Origin: a virus
Strand: one strand, 5' to 3'
Length of the DNA: 64,000 nucleotides
Virus record (IMG/VR): IMGVR_UViG_3300029319_000006
Span: 1-64,000 of that record
Shown here: one piece after another, positions 38,437 through 46,831 of the stretch
How positions within the stretch are numbered: position 1 is the first letter of the stretch
Layout: each line of letters begins with the position of its first letter
Translations under genes and position numbers: made by a program
Notes under the pieces: generated by a model
Told to the model about the DNA's origin: nothing
The model's database searches: none
What the model saw: the letters and a program-made list of their open reading frames with translations, nothing else

Positions 38437-40109
38437 CTTTCACTCATAGCCTCTTCTAATACTTCATTATGTGTTCTTCCACCATACAGATATTTTTTAC
38501 TCCAATCATATACATGAGGAGCTATCTTAGCTATTTGCTGACCTTTTTGTTTTATATAATTATAATCTATTTCAGCTAATTTTAACAAATCTTTATCAAT
38601 TTGTAAATCACACAGTTTATCATCCCATCTATCTAAGTACATTTGTTGATCAGCCCATTGAAAATCTAGAAAGAAATTAGCTCCAAGATATCCTCTTGGA
38701 CTTCTATATTCCTTCCAATTCTTTTTTATATGATCATTATCAATTCCATATTGTCCCCATTTTCTCCAAAATTCAGTATCACGTCTTTTACTTAGAGTGT
38801 AATGATAACATATAAAATCACTTATCTGACTATGAAGTTTGTGTATTTCTCTTGTGACAGCTTTTTTTGTAGATTCTTTTATAATCGATCCTTTATATTT
38901 TTTTAAAGCATGATTAAGCATTTGCATTCCTGCTTGGCCAACATATACTACATTAGCTTCCATAGGATCTACAAATCCTTGAGACATTCCTATTCCTATA
39001 ACATTTTTATCCCAACATTTATCATAATATCCTTGTTCCCATTGAATTAATCTAGGTTCAGCTAAAAATTCATAACCATCCCAATAACTAATAAAGTCTT
39101 CTCTTGCTTTATCTTTATCATAAGTATTAGCATCAAATATGTAACCTGAACCCATTCTACTAAAAAGAGTAATAATAAATTGCCAGCCAGCTTCTCTAGC
39201 ATAACTTTGGGTGTAGGGCTTCATTTCATTATATGGATCCTTATACTTTAAAGGAGCTACCCAAGCACTTTGTGTAGGTTGTTGATCAATATGTTTAAAC
39301 TTTACATCCATTCCTTTAAGAAGTACTTTATGAAATCCTGAACAATCAACATATAAATCAGCTCCACACTTTAATCCATTTGCTAATGATAATTTATTCA
39401 CATATCCATCAGTGTCATAATGAACTCCATTAATATGAGATTTTATCCATTTTACTCCAAGTTTAAGAGCAGATAAGTCTCTAATTATTTTAGGAAATCT
39501 TGCAGCATCTGCATGCCATGTATAACTTCCATATCCACCAGTAACTTTATAGTTATCATTATAACGAGCAGATCTATTAGCCATAGATGGATAATATTGC
39601 TCCATAGTATACTCACCTTGCTCATGCCATTTATATTTTCCTGATCTTACTAAATGATACCAATAATCTCTACTTTTTTCATCTATACCAAATTTGTTAT
39701 TATTATCATTAAAATAATCTTCATCAGTTCTTTGATGATATAAATTATTTTTAAAGACATTTGTTCTATGAGTAAAACTAAAAGTATAATAATGTTGATA
39801 TTCTTTTTTAGCATTCCAATGATCAGTTACGTGTCTCATAGGTGTTTCTGTATTCCATCCAACAAAATGATTTCCCATTTTATGAATACCATGAACATTA
39901 CTTAACCACTGACGTTCATCAATACCCAACCAACTCAAAAGTTGACCAAGTTGAGGAACCATACTTTCACCAACTCCTAATATAGGTACTTTATCAGATT
40001 CTATTACTGTGACATCAATGTCACGATTAAACTTTTTTAAATATGCGGCTGTAAACCATCCAGCAACTCCACCTCCTACAACAATGATAGATTTTACATC
40101 AGTCTTCAT
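38433..40109 (-). CDS. flavin-dependent tryptophan-halogenase-like protein
   Basis: 558 residues. IIVVGGGVAGWFTAAYLKK is the FAD GxGxxG box, and ILGVGESMVPQLGQLLSWLG the halogenase signature following it. HKMGNHFVGW contains the lysine expected to carry hypohalous acid. The WxWxIP motif of classical halogenases is altered to GWQFIITLFSRMGSGYIF, so halogenating activity is uncertain. Such genes recur in marine T4-like phages without a known substrate. Here it is joined to an adenylating enzyme, which suggests a carrier- or AMP-activated substrate. Confidence 0.88.
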   Translation of the reverse strand: MKTDVKSIIVVGGGVAGWFTAAYLKKFNRDIDVTVIESDKVPILGVGESMVPQLGQLLSWLGIDERQWLSNVHGIHKMGNHFVGWNTETPMRHVTDHWNAKKEYQHYYTFSFTHRTNVFKNNLYHQRTDEDYFNDNNNKFGIDEKSRDYWYHLVRSGKYKWHEQGEYTMEQYYPSMANRSARYNDNYKVTGGYGSYTWHADAARFPKIIRDLSALKLGVKWIKSHINGVHYDTDGYVNKLSLANGLKCGADLYVDCSGFHKVLLKGMDVKFKHIDQQPTQSAWVAPLKYKDPYNEMKPYTQSYAREAGWQFIITLFSRMGSGYIFDANTYDKDKAREDFISYWDGYEFLAEPRLIQWEQGYYDKCWDKNVIGIGMSQGFVDPMEANVVYVGQAGMQMLNHALKKYKGSIIKESTKKAVTREIHKLHSQISDFICYHYTLSKRRDTEFWRKWGQYGIDNDHIKKNWKEYRSPRGYLGANFFLDFQWADQQMYLDRWDDKLCDLQIDKDLLKLAEIDYNYIKQKGQQIAKIAPHVYDWSKKYLYGGRTHNEVLEEAMSER

Positions 40110-40290
40110 ATTTTGCCTCCTCCCATGATTGCCTTATACAAACTAATGCTTGTTCTTCTTCTAAATACATTGATCTTGCATCAACTGCTAAAACACATTG
40201 ATCAGCAATATTAAACGCATCAATTTGTTCTGCAGTATATCCTCCTGTTGATAATGAAGAAACTAAAACTAAATAATATATATAGCTCAT
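40099..40290 (-). CDS. small exported or membrane protein, 63 aa
   Basis: Hydrophobic N terminus (MSYIYYLVLVSSLSTGG) and two cysteines (DQCVLAVDA, ALVCIRQ) in the mature part. Overlaps the halogenase start and the gene 44 end. Unknown. Confidence 0.55.
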   Translation of the reverse strand: MSYIYYLVLVSSLSTGGYTAEQIDAFNIADQCVLAVDARSMYLEEEQALVCIRQSWEEAKYED

Positions 40291-41237
40291 TTGAACTCCA
40301 CATTGGCCATTATTTCAGTTAAACATGCTACTGTATTAAGTTCGTGATCTGCTACAAAAGCATCTTTATATTGATAATCCGCTAAAATTAATACTAATTG
40401 AGGAATGCTTTTAGGTACAATAATTTCATTCATATTATCATATAATCCTCTAAAAATAGCAACTGTATCTATATCCATATGATTAACAACCCAAGTTCTC
40501 ATCTTCTTAAAGTCTTTAGCTTTTAAATATTTAGCTAAATCTGTAAAAGTATTAACATTACCAATACTATCTATCGAAGAAATACTACATCCCTTCTGAC
40601 AAAGACTTTGAGCTTGATTAAGTACTCTTCTCCAATCAGGAGCATACTTCATAATGAGATCAGCTGCAGCTTTAGGTTCAGTTTTTACATTCTCTTTGTC
40701 TAATATAGACATAAAGTGTTTATGAAATTGAGCTGCTAGTTGAGCTAAATCTTTTTTAGTTGTATTGAATTCATATGTAGAACATCTTGAATGTAGAGGT
40801 TCTATAATTCTATTTTTAAAATTACATGTAAAAATAAATCTACAATTACTTGCAAACTCTTCGATAAAACCTCTAAGAGCTGGTTGAGTAGATTGTGGGT
40901 TAAGATAGTCAGCCTCATCAAGAATAACTACCTTAACACCACCAGACAAAGATACACTAGAAGCAAACTGTTTTATTTTACCTCTTAGTGTATCAATGTT
41001 ACCTTCCTCTGAGCCATTGATCATTATATAATCCAAGCCGAGTTGCCTACACAATGCTTTTGCAACAGTAGTCTTTCCAGTTCCTGCAGACCCTGTGAAT
41101 AACATATTGGGCAACTCGCCATTATCTACAATTGCTTGAAACACGTTTTTTAACGGAGGAGGAAGAATCGTGTCTTCAATTGTCTGTGGACGATATTTTT
41201 CAACCCAGAGGAAGTGTTCACTTATACTTTTGTTCAT
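40287..41237 (-). CDS. 44: clamp-loader ATPase large subunit (T4 gp44 family)
   Basis: About 316 residues of AAA+ type. FLWVEKYRPQTIEDTILP is the clamp-loader opening; LFTGSAGTGKTTVAKAL Walker A, KVVILDEADYLN Walker B, RGFIEEFASNCRFIFTCNF sensor 1, HSRCSTYEF the SRC motif. With gp62 it loads gp45 onto primed DNA. ATG 41249 is an alternative start. Confidence 0.95.
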   Translation of the reverse strand: MNKSISEHFLWVEKYRPQTIEDTILPPPLKNVFQAIVDNGELPNMLFTGSAGTGKTTVAKALCRQLGLDYIMINGSEEGNIDTLRGKIKQFASSVSLSGGVKVVILDEADYLNPQSTQPALRGFIEEFASNCRFIFTCNFKNRIIEPLHSRCSTYEFNTTKKDLAQLAAQFHKHFMSILDKENVKTEPKAAADLIMKYAPDWRRVLNQAQSLCQKGCSISSIDSIGNVNTFTDLAKYLKAKDFKKMRTWVVNHMDIDTVAIFRGLYDNMNEIIVPKSIPQLVLILADYQYKDAFVADHELNTVACLTEIMANVEFK

Positions 41238-41859
41238 AATATCTTTCATAATCTAAAGGAAGATTTACATCTTCATAATCAATATAGTAATCATTATACA
41301 TTATTTTTGATCCAAGTAGCAACGAATAATATTTTGGATTATTTAAATTACTATCCCATGGTGCACCAAAAGCAAATGTAAATTTGGTATTAGTATGAGT
41401 GTTTAACATATAATGTGGCCATCTACCACTCATTATAAATGGTTTATCTATTTCTTCTTTTAAAGATATATCTCCTTGATCTGACATAAAGACTAAATCA
41501 TCTACATTACCTTGTAAAACATATCTAAACTTATGCTGTAATGTTGAAAACATTTCTGGACTACAATCTATGTGTGGAGGATTAGCTTGACCAGGTTTAG
41601 TAGTAATGATCATTATTCTACTTTTGCCTGTGTAAGGAAATACTACATCTTCAGACCATTCTTTTAAAGATGGAAAATCATTAGCATATGGAGTCCATTG
41701 ATAATCAGTCTTGTCAGCTGAATGCATTAAAGGCACATGCCAACAATTACGAAAATCATCTCTTATTATATTTTGATAATCTATATCATTTAGTTTATCT
41801 AAACAATCAAGAGGAGGGTTTTCTATATCTAAAGGTAAATATAGAAGTTTCTCAAACAT
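41218..41859 (-). CDS. Fe(II)/2OG oxygenase-like protein, 213 aa
   Basis: NPPHIDCSPEMFSTLQHKFR provides HxD and the basic residues typical of phage 2OG hydroxylases. MSGRWPHYMLNTHTNTKFTF provides distal His residues, and the closing strand is FAFGAPW. It is the fourth oxygenase-like gene in the window and lies between genes 44 and 45. Substrate unknown. Confidence 0.62.
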   Translation of the reverse strand: MFEKLLYLPLDIENPPLDCLDKLNDIDYQNIIRDDFRNCWHVPLMHSADKTDYQWTPYANDFPSLKEWSEDVVFPYTGKSRIMIITTKPGQANPPHIDCSPEMFSTLQHKFRYVLQGNVDDLVFMSDQGDISLKEEIDKPFIMSGRWPHYMLNTHTNTKFTFAFGAPWDSNLNNPKYYSLLLGSKIMYNDYYIDYEDVNLPLDYERYYEQKYK

Positions 41860-42125
41860 TATTTTTGAGGAGCAGGAGGAACCGGTTGAGGTTGTTGAAC
41901 ATTACCACCAGCTTGATCTTGTTGATACTGCTCAGAAATTTGTATGAATTGTACTGCTTGATCTCTTAACTGACCAAGTGTAGACAACTCCTCACCTTTT
42001 ATAGCTCCTCTTTGAACCATTGTATCAATAACAGCTACTGTTGATCTACAGATTCTATTTCCAAGATCATAAGTAGGAGCATGTGATTCATGTGCTAGTT
42101 TTACTTCATCTTCTTTTGCCATCAT
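41859..42125 (-). CDS. hypothetical protein with Gln/Pro-rich tail, 88 aa
   Basis: Helical (STLGQLRDQAVQFIQISEQYQ) ending in a Gln/Pro-rich tail (QQPQPVPPAPQK). Located between clamp and clamp loader, overlapping gene 45. No family recognised. Confidence 0.6.
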   Translation of the reverse strand: MMAKEDEVKLAHESHAPTYDLGNRICRSTVAVIDTMVQRGAIKGEELSTLGQLRDQAVQFIQISEQYQQDQAGGNVQQPQPVPPAPQK

Positions 42126-42799
42126 TTATCTCCATGTTTTGATGATTTTTCTAATGCAATCCAATATGTAAGATTGCCTGCTTCGTTAGTAAATTGAGAA
42201 ATAAGTTTCTTTGATATCTTAACTTTATAGTCATCAGATACCATTCTTAGATTAGCTATATTTAGTATGTATTTAAATGACTGATCTTTATAATCTCCAT
42301 CCACTTCTACGCTGTATGTATTAGCTGATGCGTTTTCTGGATCTACAACAGATAACTTAACACACCCTTCAGATGGTTCAATCATAAGTTCGCCATGAGA
42401 AAATATACCAGCTGCTCTTTTGATAGAATTGAGAGTATTAACATCTAAATTAAACCATACATCTTCTTCTGGCATAACTATTGGTTTATTAGGAGTAGTT
42501 AACATTTCAGTATCAGCATAATAATATTTTACTACTTCTCTACCACTTTGACTACTGACATGCATATATGATTGATCTAATTGTATGCGAGGAGTATCTA
42601 CTAGATTCAATACATTGAGAAACTCTTGCAAATCATATATTCCTATCAATGTAGAAAATTTTTCAGGTATAGCTGCCTCCGCTAATATATTTTTAGCTTC
42701 AGATATTGTCATTAGTTTCTGACCAGGTTTGATAACTATATTTGAATTTATACTAGCAAAGTTCTTTAATATATTAACTGTATTAGCACTTATTTCCAT
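42122..42799 (-). CDS. 45: sliding clamp (T4 gp45 family)
   Basis: 225 residues. MEISANTVNILKNFASINSNI and the two-domain PCNA-like pattern agree with gp45; YVVSDD-type C-terminal segment is represented by LRMVSDDYKVKISKKL. It tethers gp43 and also activates late transcription with gp55. Position between 44 and 46 is canonical. Confidence 0.9.
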   Translation of the reverse strand: MEISANTVNILKNFASINSNIVIKPGQKLMTISEAKNILAEAAIPEKFSTLIGIYDLQEFLNVLNLVDTPRIQLDQSYMHVSSQSGREVVKYYYADTEMLTTPNKPIVMPEEDVWFNLDVNTLNSIKRAAGIFSHGELMIEPSEGCVKLSVVDPENASANTYSVEVDGDYKDQSFKYILNIANLRMVSDDYKVKISKKLISQFTNEAGNLTYWIALEKSSKHGDK

Positions 42800-44511
42800 T
42801 ATTTTATCCTACTAAAATTTTTGTGTTTCATCATTTCTATTTTATGAGCAAACTTACCATCAAGTAAATCACCTTTGTGAGATATAATAAAAACATTTGT
42901 ATCATCTTTAAGAGTATAAATGATTTTCATAAGATTGTCAACACCTTCGTGATCTAGTGATGAATCAAATGTTTCATCCAGAATTAATAAGTTAGTTGCT
43001 ACACTATGTTTCATCTTAGCTATCTGACGCCAGGTGAAAAGTAATGCTAAGTCTATACGTTGTTTTTCCCCTTCTGAGAACGAATCATATGTGAAGTTAT
43101 CTCTAAACCGTGATTTGATAGTTTCTTGAAAAGTTTCATCTAAATTAAACGATACAAAGAAATCTAATATTTGTAAATATTGATTACACAGTTTATTAAT
43201 AACAGGCAAGTATTGTTTTATTATTTTTGTTTTTATGCCTGTATCTCTAAGCATTTGAGATATTACTTGATCATAATTGTATTGTTCATTAAGAACTAAT
43301 TTTTGTTCTATTAAGTCTTTATCGGCTGTTTGTAATTCTTCTAGTTCAGATTTAGCTGATTCCATATCAGCTGATTGTCCAATATTTTCTATTTCAGATA
43401 ATGTTCTGTTAATATAAGATTGATATTGGTCTATAGATTGATTGTTAGCATGTAAATCTGATTGATATTGTCTAATAATTTTTAATTCTTGTTCTAACGA
43501 ATCTAAATTATCTTGTTTATTATTCAGGTTATTATCAGCTTTAGTCATAGCTTCTTGTAAGTCTTTAGCTTTATTTTTTCCTGTTTCAATACGCTGATTC
43601 TTTACCTCTATTGTTATAGACTGATCACAAGTGGGACATATGTCATTATCTTCAAAAAACTTTACTTCTTTTACTATCTTATTAACTTGTGTAGAAAACT
43701 TTGTTTTGTAAGTATTAAGTTGAGATATAGCTGATTGTGTTTGAGTTATTTGTGTTTCTGTAGTTTCTAAATTGTCATCTATTTTTTTAGATAGTTCATT
43801 GTTGGTTGACTGTATCTTTTCTATCTCTTGTCTATATTCTTCAATCTGATTTTGCTTTTCTACTTTAGCTTCTTTGTTAAGAGCTTCTATATCTTTAATA
43901 TATTTTTTTTGTGATATTATTTTAGTTTTAGCTACTTCAATATTATGAGATATATTTCTTATTTGTTCTTTTAATGCAGATACTTTCTCTTTCAGTAAAG
44001 AATTCATTTTACTGAATACATTAATGTCCAGAAGATCCTCAATCACATCTCTCCTATGTTGTGCTGAGAGTTGCATGAAGGGAATGAAGGAGGAGGACCC
44101 TAGCACAACAATCTGATGGAAACTTTTATGGTTAAGTTTCAGGATATTGCTTTCAAGAATCTTCTGGTACTCTTTGGCATGTGAATTCTGATTCAGCATC
44201 ACATCACCTTTCCAAATTTCAAAAAGATTAGGTTTTATACCTCTCACTATTTTGAAATCTGAACCCATTACGTTAAATTCTACTATTACTTTTGTACCTT
44301 TGTTATTAATACTATTAACCAGTTGAGCTTTGGATATATTTCTATGAGCTCTACCAAATAATGCAAAGGCTAAAGCATCTAACATAGTAGATTTACCGGA
44401 ACCATTATGACCTATTACTAACGTAGTAGGATGACTAACGAAGTCAATCTCAGACCAATTATTTCCTGTAGAAAGGAAATTTTTCCACTTCAACGATTTG
44501 AATGTAATCAT
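42799..44511 (-). CDS. 46: recombination endonuclease subunit gp46 (SbcC/Rad50-like)
   Basis: 570 residues. LVIGHNGSGKSTMLDALAFA is Walker A, followed by long coiled coils flanking a zinc hook (DNDICPTCDQS), then SEGEKQRIDLALLF (signature) and NLLILDETFDSSLD (Walker B). With gp47 it resects DNA ends for recombination-dependent replication. About 44030-44110 has noticeably higher GC than the coiled-coil region. Confidence 0.95.
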   Translation of the reverse strand: MITFKSLKWKNFLSTGNNWSEIDFVSHPTTLVIGHNGSGKSTMLDALAFALFGRAHRNISKAQLVNSINNKGTKVIVEFNVMGSDFKIVRGIKPNLFEIWKGDVMLNQNSHAKEYQKILESNILKLNHKSFHQIVVLGSSSFIPFMQLSAQHRRDVIEDLLDINVFSKMNSLLKEKVSALKEQIRNISHNIEVAKTKIISQKKYIKDIEALNKEAKVEKQNQIEEYRQEIEKIQSTNNELSKKIDDNLETTETQITQTQSAISQLNTYKTKFSTQVNKIVKEVKFFEDNDICPTCDQSITIEVKNQRIETGKNKAKDLQEAMTKADNNLNNKQDNLDSLEQELKIIRQYQSDLHANNQSIDQYQSYINRTLSEIENIGQSADMESAKSELEELQTADKDLIEQKLVLNEQYNYDQVISQMLRDTGIKTKIIKQYLPVINKLCNQYLQILDFFVSFNLDETFQETIKSRFRDNFTYDSFSEGEKQRIDLALLFTWRQIAKMKHSVATNLLILDETFDSSLDHEGVDNLMKIIYTLKDDTNVFIISHKGDLLDGKFAHKIEMMKHKNFSRIK

Positions 44512-45569
44512 GCTATTTCTAAAGTCTGAGCTTCTGTCATTAAATCAGATACTTGTTTTTTAATACGATCTTTATCCAGATCAGTATCAACAGCATCTAT
44601 ATAACTATACAACAAACTTGAAGTATCCTCAACAGATATTTCACCATCATCTACATTTTCTCCTAAAAATTCATTAAAATTTTCAGCTATTTTTAATTCT
44701 AATATGTCTCTATTTTGTACACGATCAATAAACTTATCAAATACAAAGGAATCTTTTTTATTGATTACTACTACTTTTACAAACTTACCGTCAATATTAT
44801 CAAGATTATAATGAAGATAATCTTGTTGGGAATCATCATATATTATTCTATGAAATAACGTATGAGGATTTTTGATCGCTGTAAGTTCTCTTGTAGCAGT
44901 ATCTAAAATATGAAAATGTTTATCATCATGTGCATCATTCCAAAAAAACTCCATTTGAGAACCTAAGTAGAATATATTACCATCTTGAGATTTTACATGA
45001 AAATGACCAGATAATACTCTTTCGAATCTTTTAAATAAATCTTTTTCTAAACCATGTTCATTTTTCATACCTCTTAACATTTCAAAACCTTTTATTTCAA
45101 AATGTCCAGCTAACCAATCACACTTAGCATTGTTTATGAAATCCATACATTGTTTTTCATTTTCTGAATCAATCCAAGGTACTAATCCTAAATTAAAACC
45201 ATCATAGTCCATAACTTTTGGTTCTTGGACAATAGTTATTTCATTCATGTAATGACCAAGCAATTCTTTTAGAGAATTTATATCACCAGTATTTTTATAA
45301 TAGGTGTCGTGATTGCCACGAATAATATCCATGTGGATACCGTGCTGTCGTAACGGTTTAAGAAATGAATACCTGTTACGATTAAGAGCCCTGAAATTAA
45401 TGAATTTTCGATTGTCATAATAATCACCAAGGTGCAAGATATGGCTAATATTGTTTTCCAAAAGATAAGGAAAAAATACATCAGAATAAAATTTCTCTGC
45501 GTTATCGATAAATATGTCGCTGCTATTGCGAATGCCACAGTGGGTATCATTGATTATTGCTACTTTCAT
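44508..45569 (-). CDS. 47: recombination endonuclease subunit gp47 (SbcD/Mre11-like)
   Basis: 353 residues with all phosphodiesterase motifs: IINDTHCGIRNSSD, HLGDYYDNR, IRGNHDTYY, LAGHFEIKG and LSGHFHVKS. It is the nuclease partner of gp46 and overlaps it by a few bases. Confidence 0.95.
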   Translation of the reverse strand: MKVAIINDTHCGIRNSSDIFIDNAEKFYSDVFFPYLLENNISHILHLGDYYDNRKFINFRALNRNRYSFLKPLRQHGIHMDIIRGNHDTYYKNTGDINSLKELLGHYMNEITIVQEPKVMDYDGFNLGLVPWIDSENEKQCMDFINNAKCDWLAGHFEIKGFEMLRGMKNEHGLEKDLFKRFERVLSGHFHVKSQDGNIFYLGSQMEFFWNDAHDDKHFHILDTATRELTAIKNPHTLFHRIIYDDSQQDYLHYNLDNIDGKFVKVVVINKKDSFVFDKFIDRVQNRDILELKIAENFNEFLGENVDDGEISVEDTSSLLYSYIDAVDTDLDKDRIKKQVSDLMTEAQTLEIA

Positions 45570-45656
45570 TTATATGTTTGCCCAAACAACTGTAACTGTA
45601 AGTATTACTAATGTTACTACAGCTACTGATAATAATATTACTGGAAAATGTTTCAT
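45570..45656 (-). CDS. tiny membrane peptide, 28 aa
   Basis: ATG 45656 overlaps the stop of gene 55 (TAATG). MKHFPVILLSVAVVTLVILT is a single membrane helix; the stop is one base before gene 47 starts. The two tight junctions support translation. Confidence 0.5.
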   Translation of the reverse strand: MKHFPVILLSVAVVTLVILTVTVVWANI

Positions 45657-46252
45657 TATAAAAACTCACTCAAATCTGAATCTGCTATACTAGATCTTTT
45701 CATTCTTTTTTGTTTACGTTTTTCTTCTTCCATAAACACTTTAAATTCTGTATCTTTTGCCTTTACATCATCTATCCTATTCTTCAAAGTGTCAACAAAA
45801 TTTCTTACTACTGTATTAGATGTACCATCTCCACTTGGATCATCTATATATTCTTCTATGCCAGAAGATTTTATATATTTCATTTTAATATCTTGTTGTT
45901 TCTTTTCTTTTGCTATACGTCGTAAAAAAGCATACCAAGATATTTGTGTGAAATAAGCAAAGGCATTTGGATTACCAGTTCTTGTAGCTGCTTCAATATT
46001 ATAATTTTTTATAGCCTTCAAACAGTTTTCAATAGCATCCATAACCATTTCTTCTCTATACGTATATCGTATAAAGTTAGATTTATAAGATAATCCTTCA
46101 GCAATCTTTAAAAAACATTTAGCTATGTAATCTGGAACAATAGGAAGCTGTTCATTATTATTTTTAGATTGTTCTACAGTGACACAATAATCAACTACAG
46201 CTTGTGAAAATTCTTTATTATTTACATAATGTTTGTTTTGAGTCTTTGCCAT
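45656..46252 (-). CDS. 55: late-transcription sigma factor (T4 gp55 family)
   Basis: 198 residues. DYIAKCFLKIAEGLSYKSNF, then EEMVMDAIENCLKAIKNYNI and NAFAYFTQISWYAFLRRIAK match sigma region 2 as in gp55. It directs host RNA polymerase to TATAAATA promoters, which occur before many genes here. The charged C-terminal region (EEEKRKQKRMKRSS) precedes a short hydrophobic tail SEFL, likely the clamp-binding end. Its own promoter is at 46273-46301. Confidence 0.93.
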   Translation of the reverse strand: MAKTQNKHYVNNKEFSQAVVDYCVTVEQSKNNNEQLPIVPDYIAKCFLKIAEGLSYKSNFIRYTYREEMVMDAIENCLKAIKNYNIEAATRTGNPNAFAYFTQISWYAFLRRIAKEKKQQDIKMKYIKSSGIEEYIDDPSGDGTSNTVVRNFVDTLKNRIDDVKAKDTEFKVFMEEEKRKQKRMKRSSIADSDLSEFL

Positions 46253-46272
46253 AATATACCTCAGTTTATAAT

Positions 46273-46301
46273 ATTATACTACAATTATTACTTACAGTCC
46301 A
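46273..46301 (-). promoter_or_regulatory. sigma70-like promoter for gene 55
   Basis: Minus strand -35 TGGACT (46301-46296), 17-base spacer, perfect -10 TATAAT (46278-46273), 20 bases before the ATG. Confidence 0.75.
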
Positions 46302-46315
46302 CAATAAAATAGTTG

Positions 46316-46344
46316 TTGACCAATTACATTTTTTGGTGGATAAT
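46316..46344 (+). promoter_or_regulatory. sigma70-like promoter with no plus-strand gene
   Basis: TTGACC (46316-46321), 17-base spacer, GATAAT (46339-46344), preceded by AGTTG. It is back-to-back with the gene 55 promoter and points toward the 3' end of the gene at 46373-46831, where no plus-strand ORF exists. The initial transcript would carry AAGAC-ACCA-GTCTT, a small hairpin. Confidence 0.6.
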
Positions 46345-46372
46345 AAGACACCAGTCTTCGAGGGCAGTATAT

Positions 46373-46831
46373 CTAGTGAAGGGTTGGTTTTTTTGGATAT
46401 AATGTAACTACATTACTATGTTCATCAATAAAATCTTCTTCTAGATCTTCTTCATTAACTGTAATCTCTGGACTATTTTTTTTATTTAGTTTTTGTGTAA
46501 GTTTGTTAATTTTTTCAACAACTTCTTTTTCTGACATTTCTGATTCTTTGACAGCAGAATGATAATGTTTTAATACAGGAACTGATGGATTTGCTTCTCC
46601 TATAATTGACATAGCATTAAGTGCTATTAAATTATCAGGTCCTTCAGCAACTGTCATCCATGGTTTCATAGCATAGTATCTTGTATAATCTGGACCAAGA
46701 ACACAAGTTATTGCATATGCTCTTCTAATCAAAAGATCTTGATATTCTTCACTAGCCCATTCTATAATTTCACAAACTATTTCATCACCACTATTTAATT
46801 TAAATTGTTTGATTTCTTGTTTATTACTCAT
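46373..46831 (-). CDS. conserved-type hypothetical, Sm-like N terminus, 152 aa
   Basis: FKLNSGDEIVCEIIEW followed by LLIRRAYAI looks like the first strands of an Sm/Lsm fold. YYAMKPWMTVAEG and a Lys/Glu-rich coiled region (SEKEVVEKINKLTQKLNKK) follow. Lies between gene 55 and uvsW. The Sm comparison is only by eye. Confidence 0.65.
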   Translation of the reverse strand: MSNKQEIKQFKLNSGDEIVCEIIEWASEEYQDLLIRRAYAITCVLGPDYTRYYAMKPWMTVAEGPDNLIALNAMSIIGEANPSVPVLKHYHSAVKESEMSEKEVVEKINKLTQKLNKKNSPEITVNEEDLEEDFIDEHSNVVTLYPKKPTLH

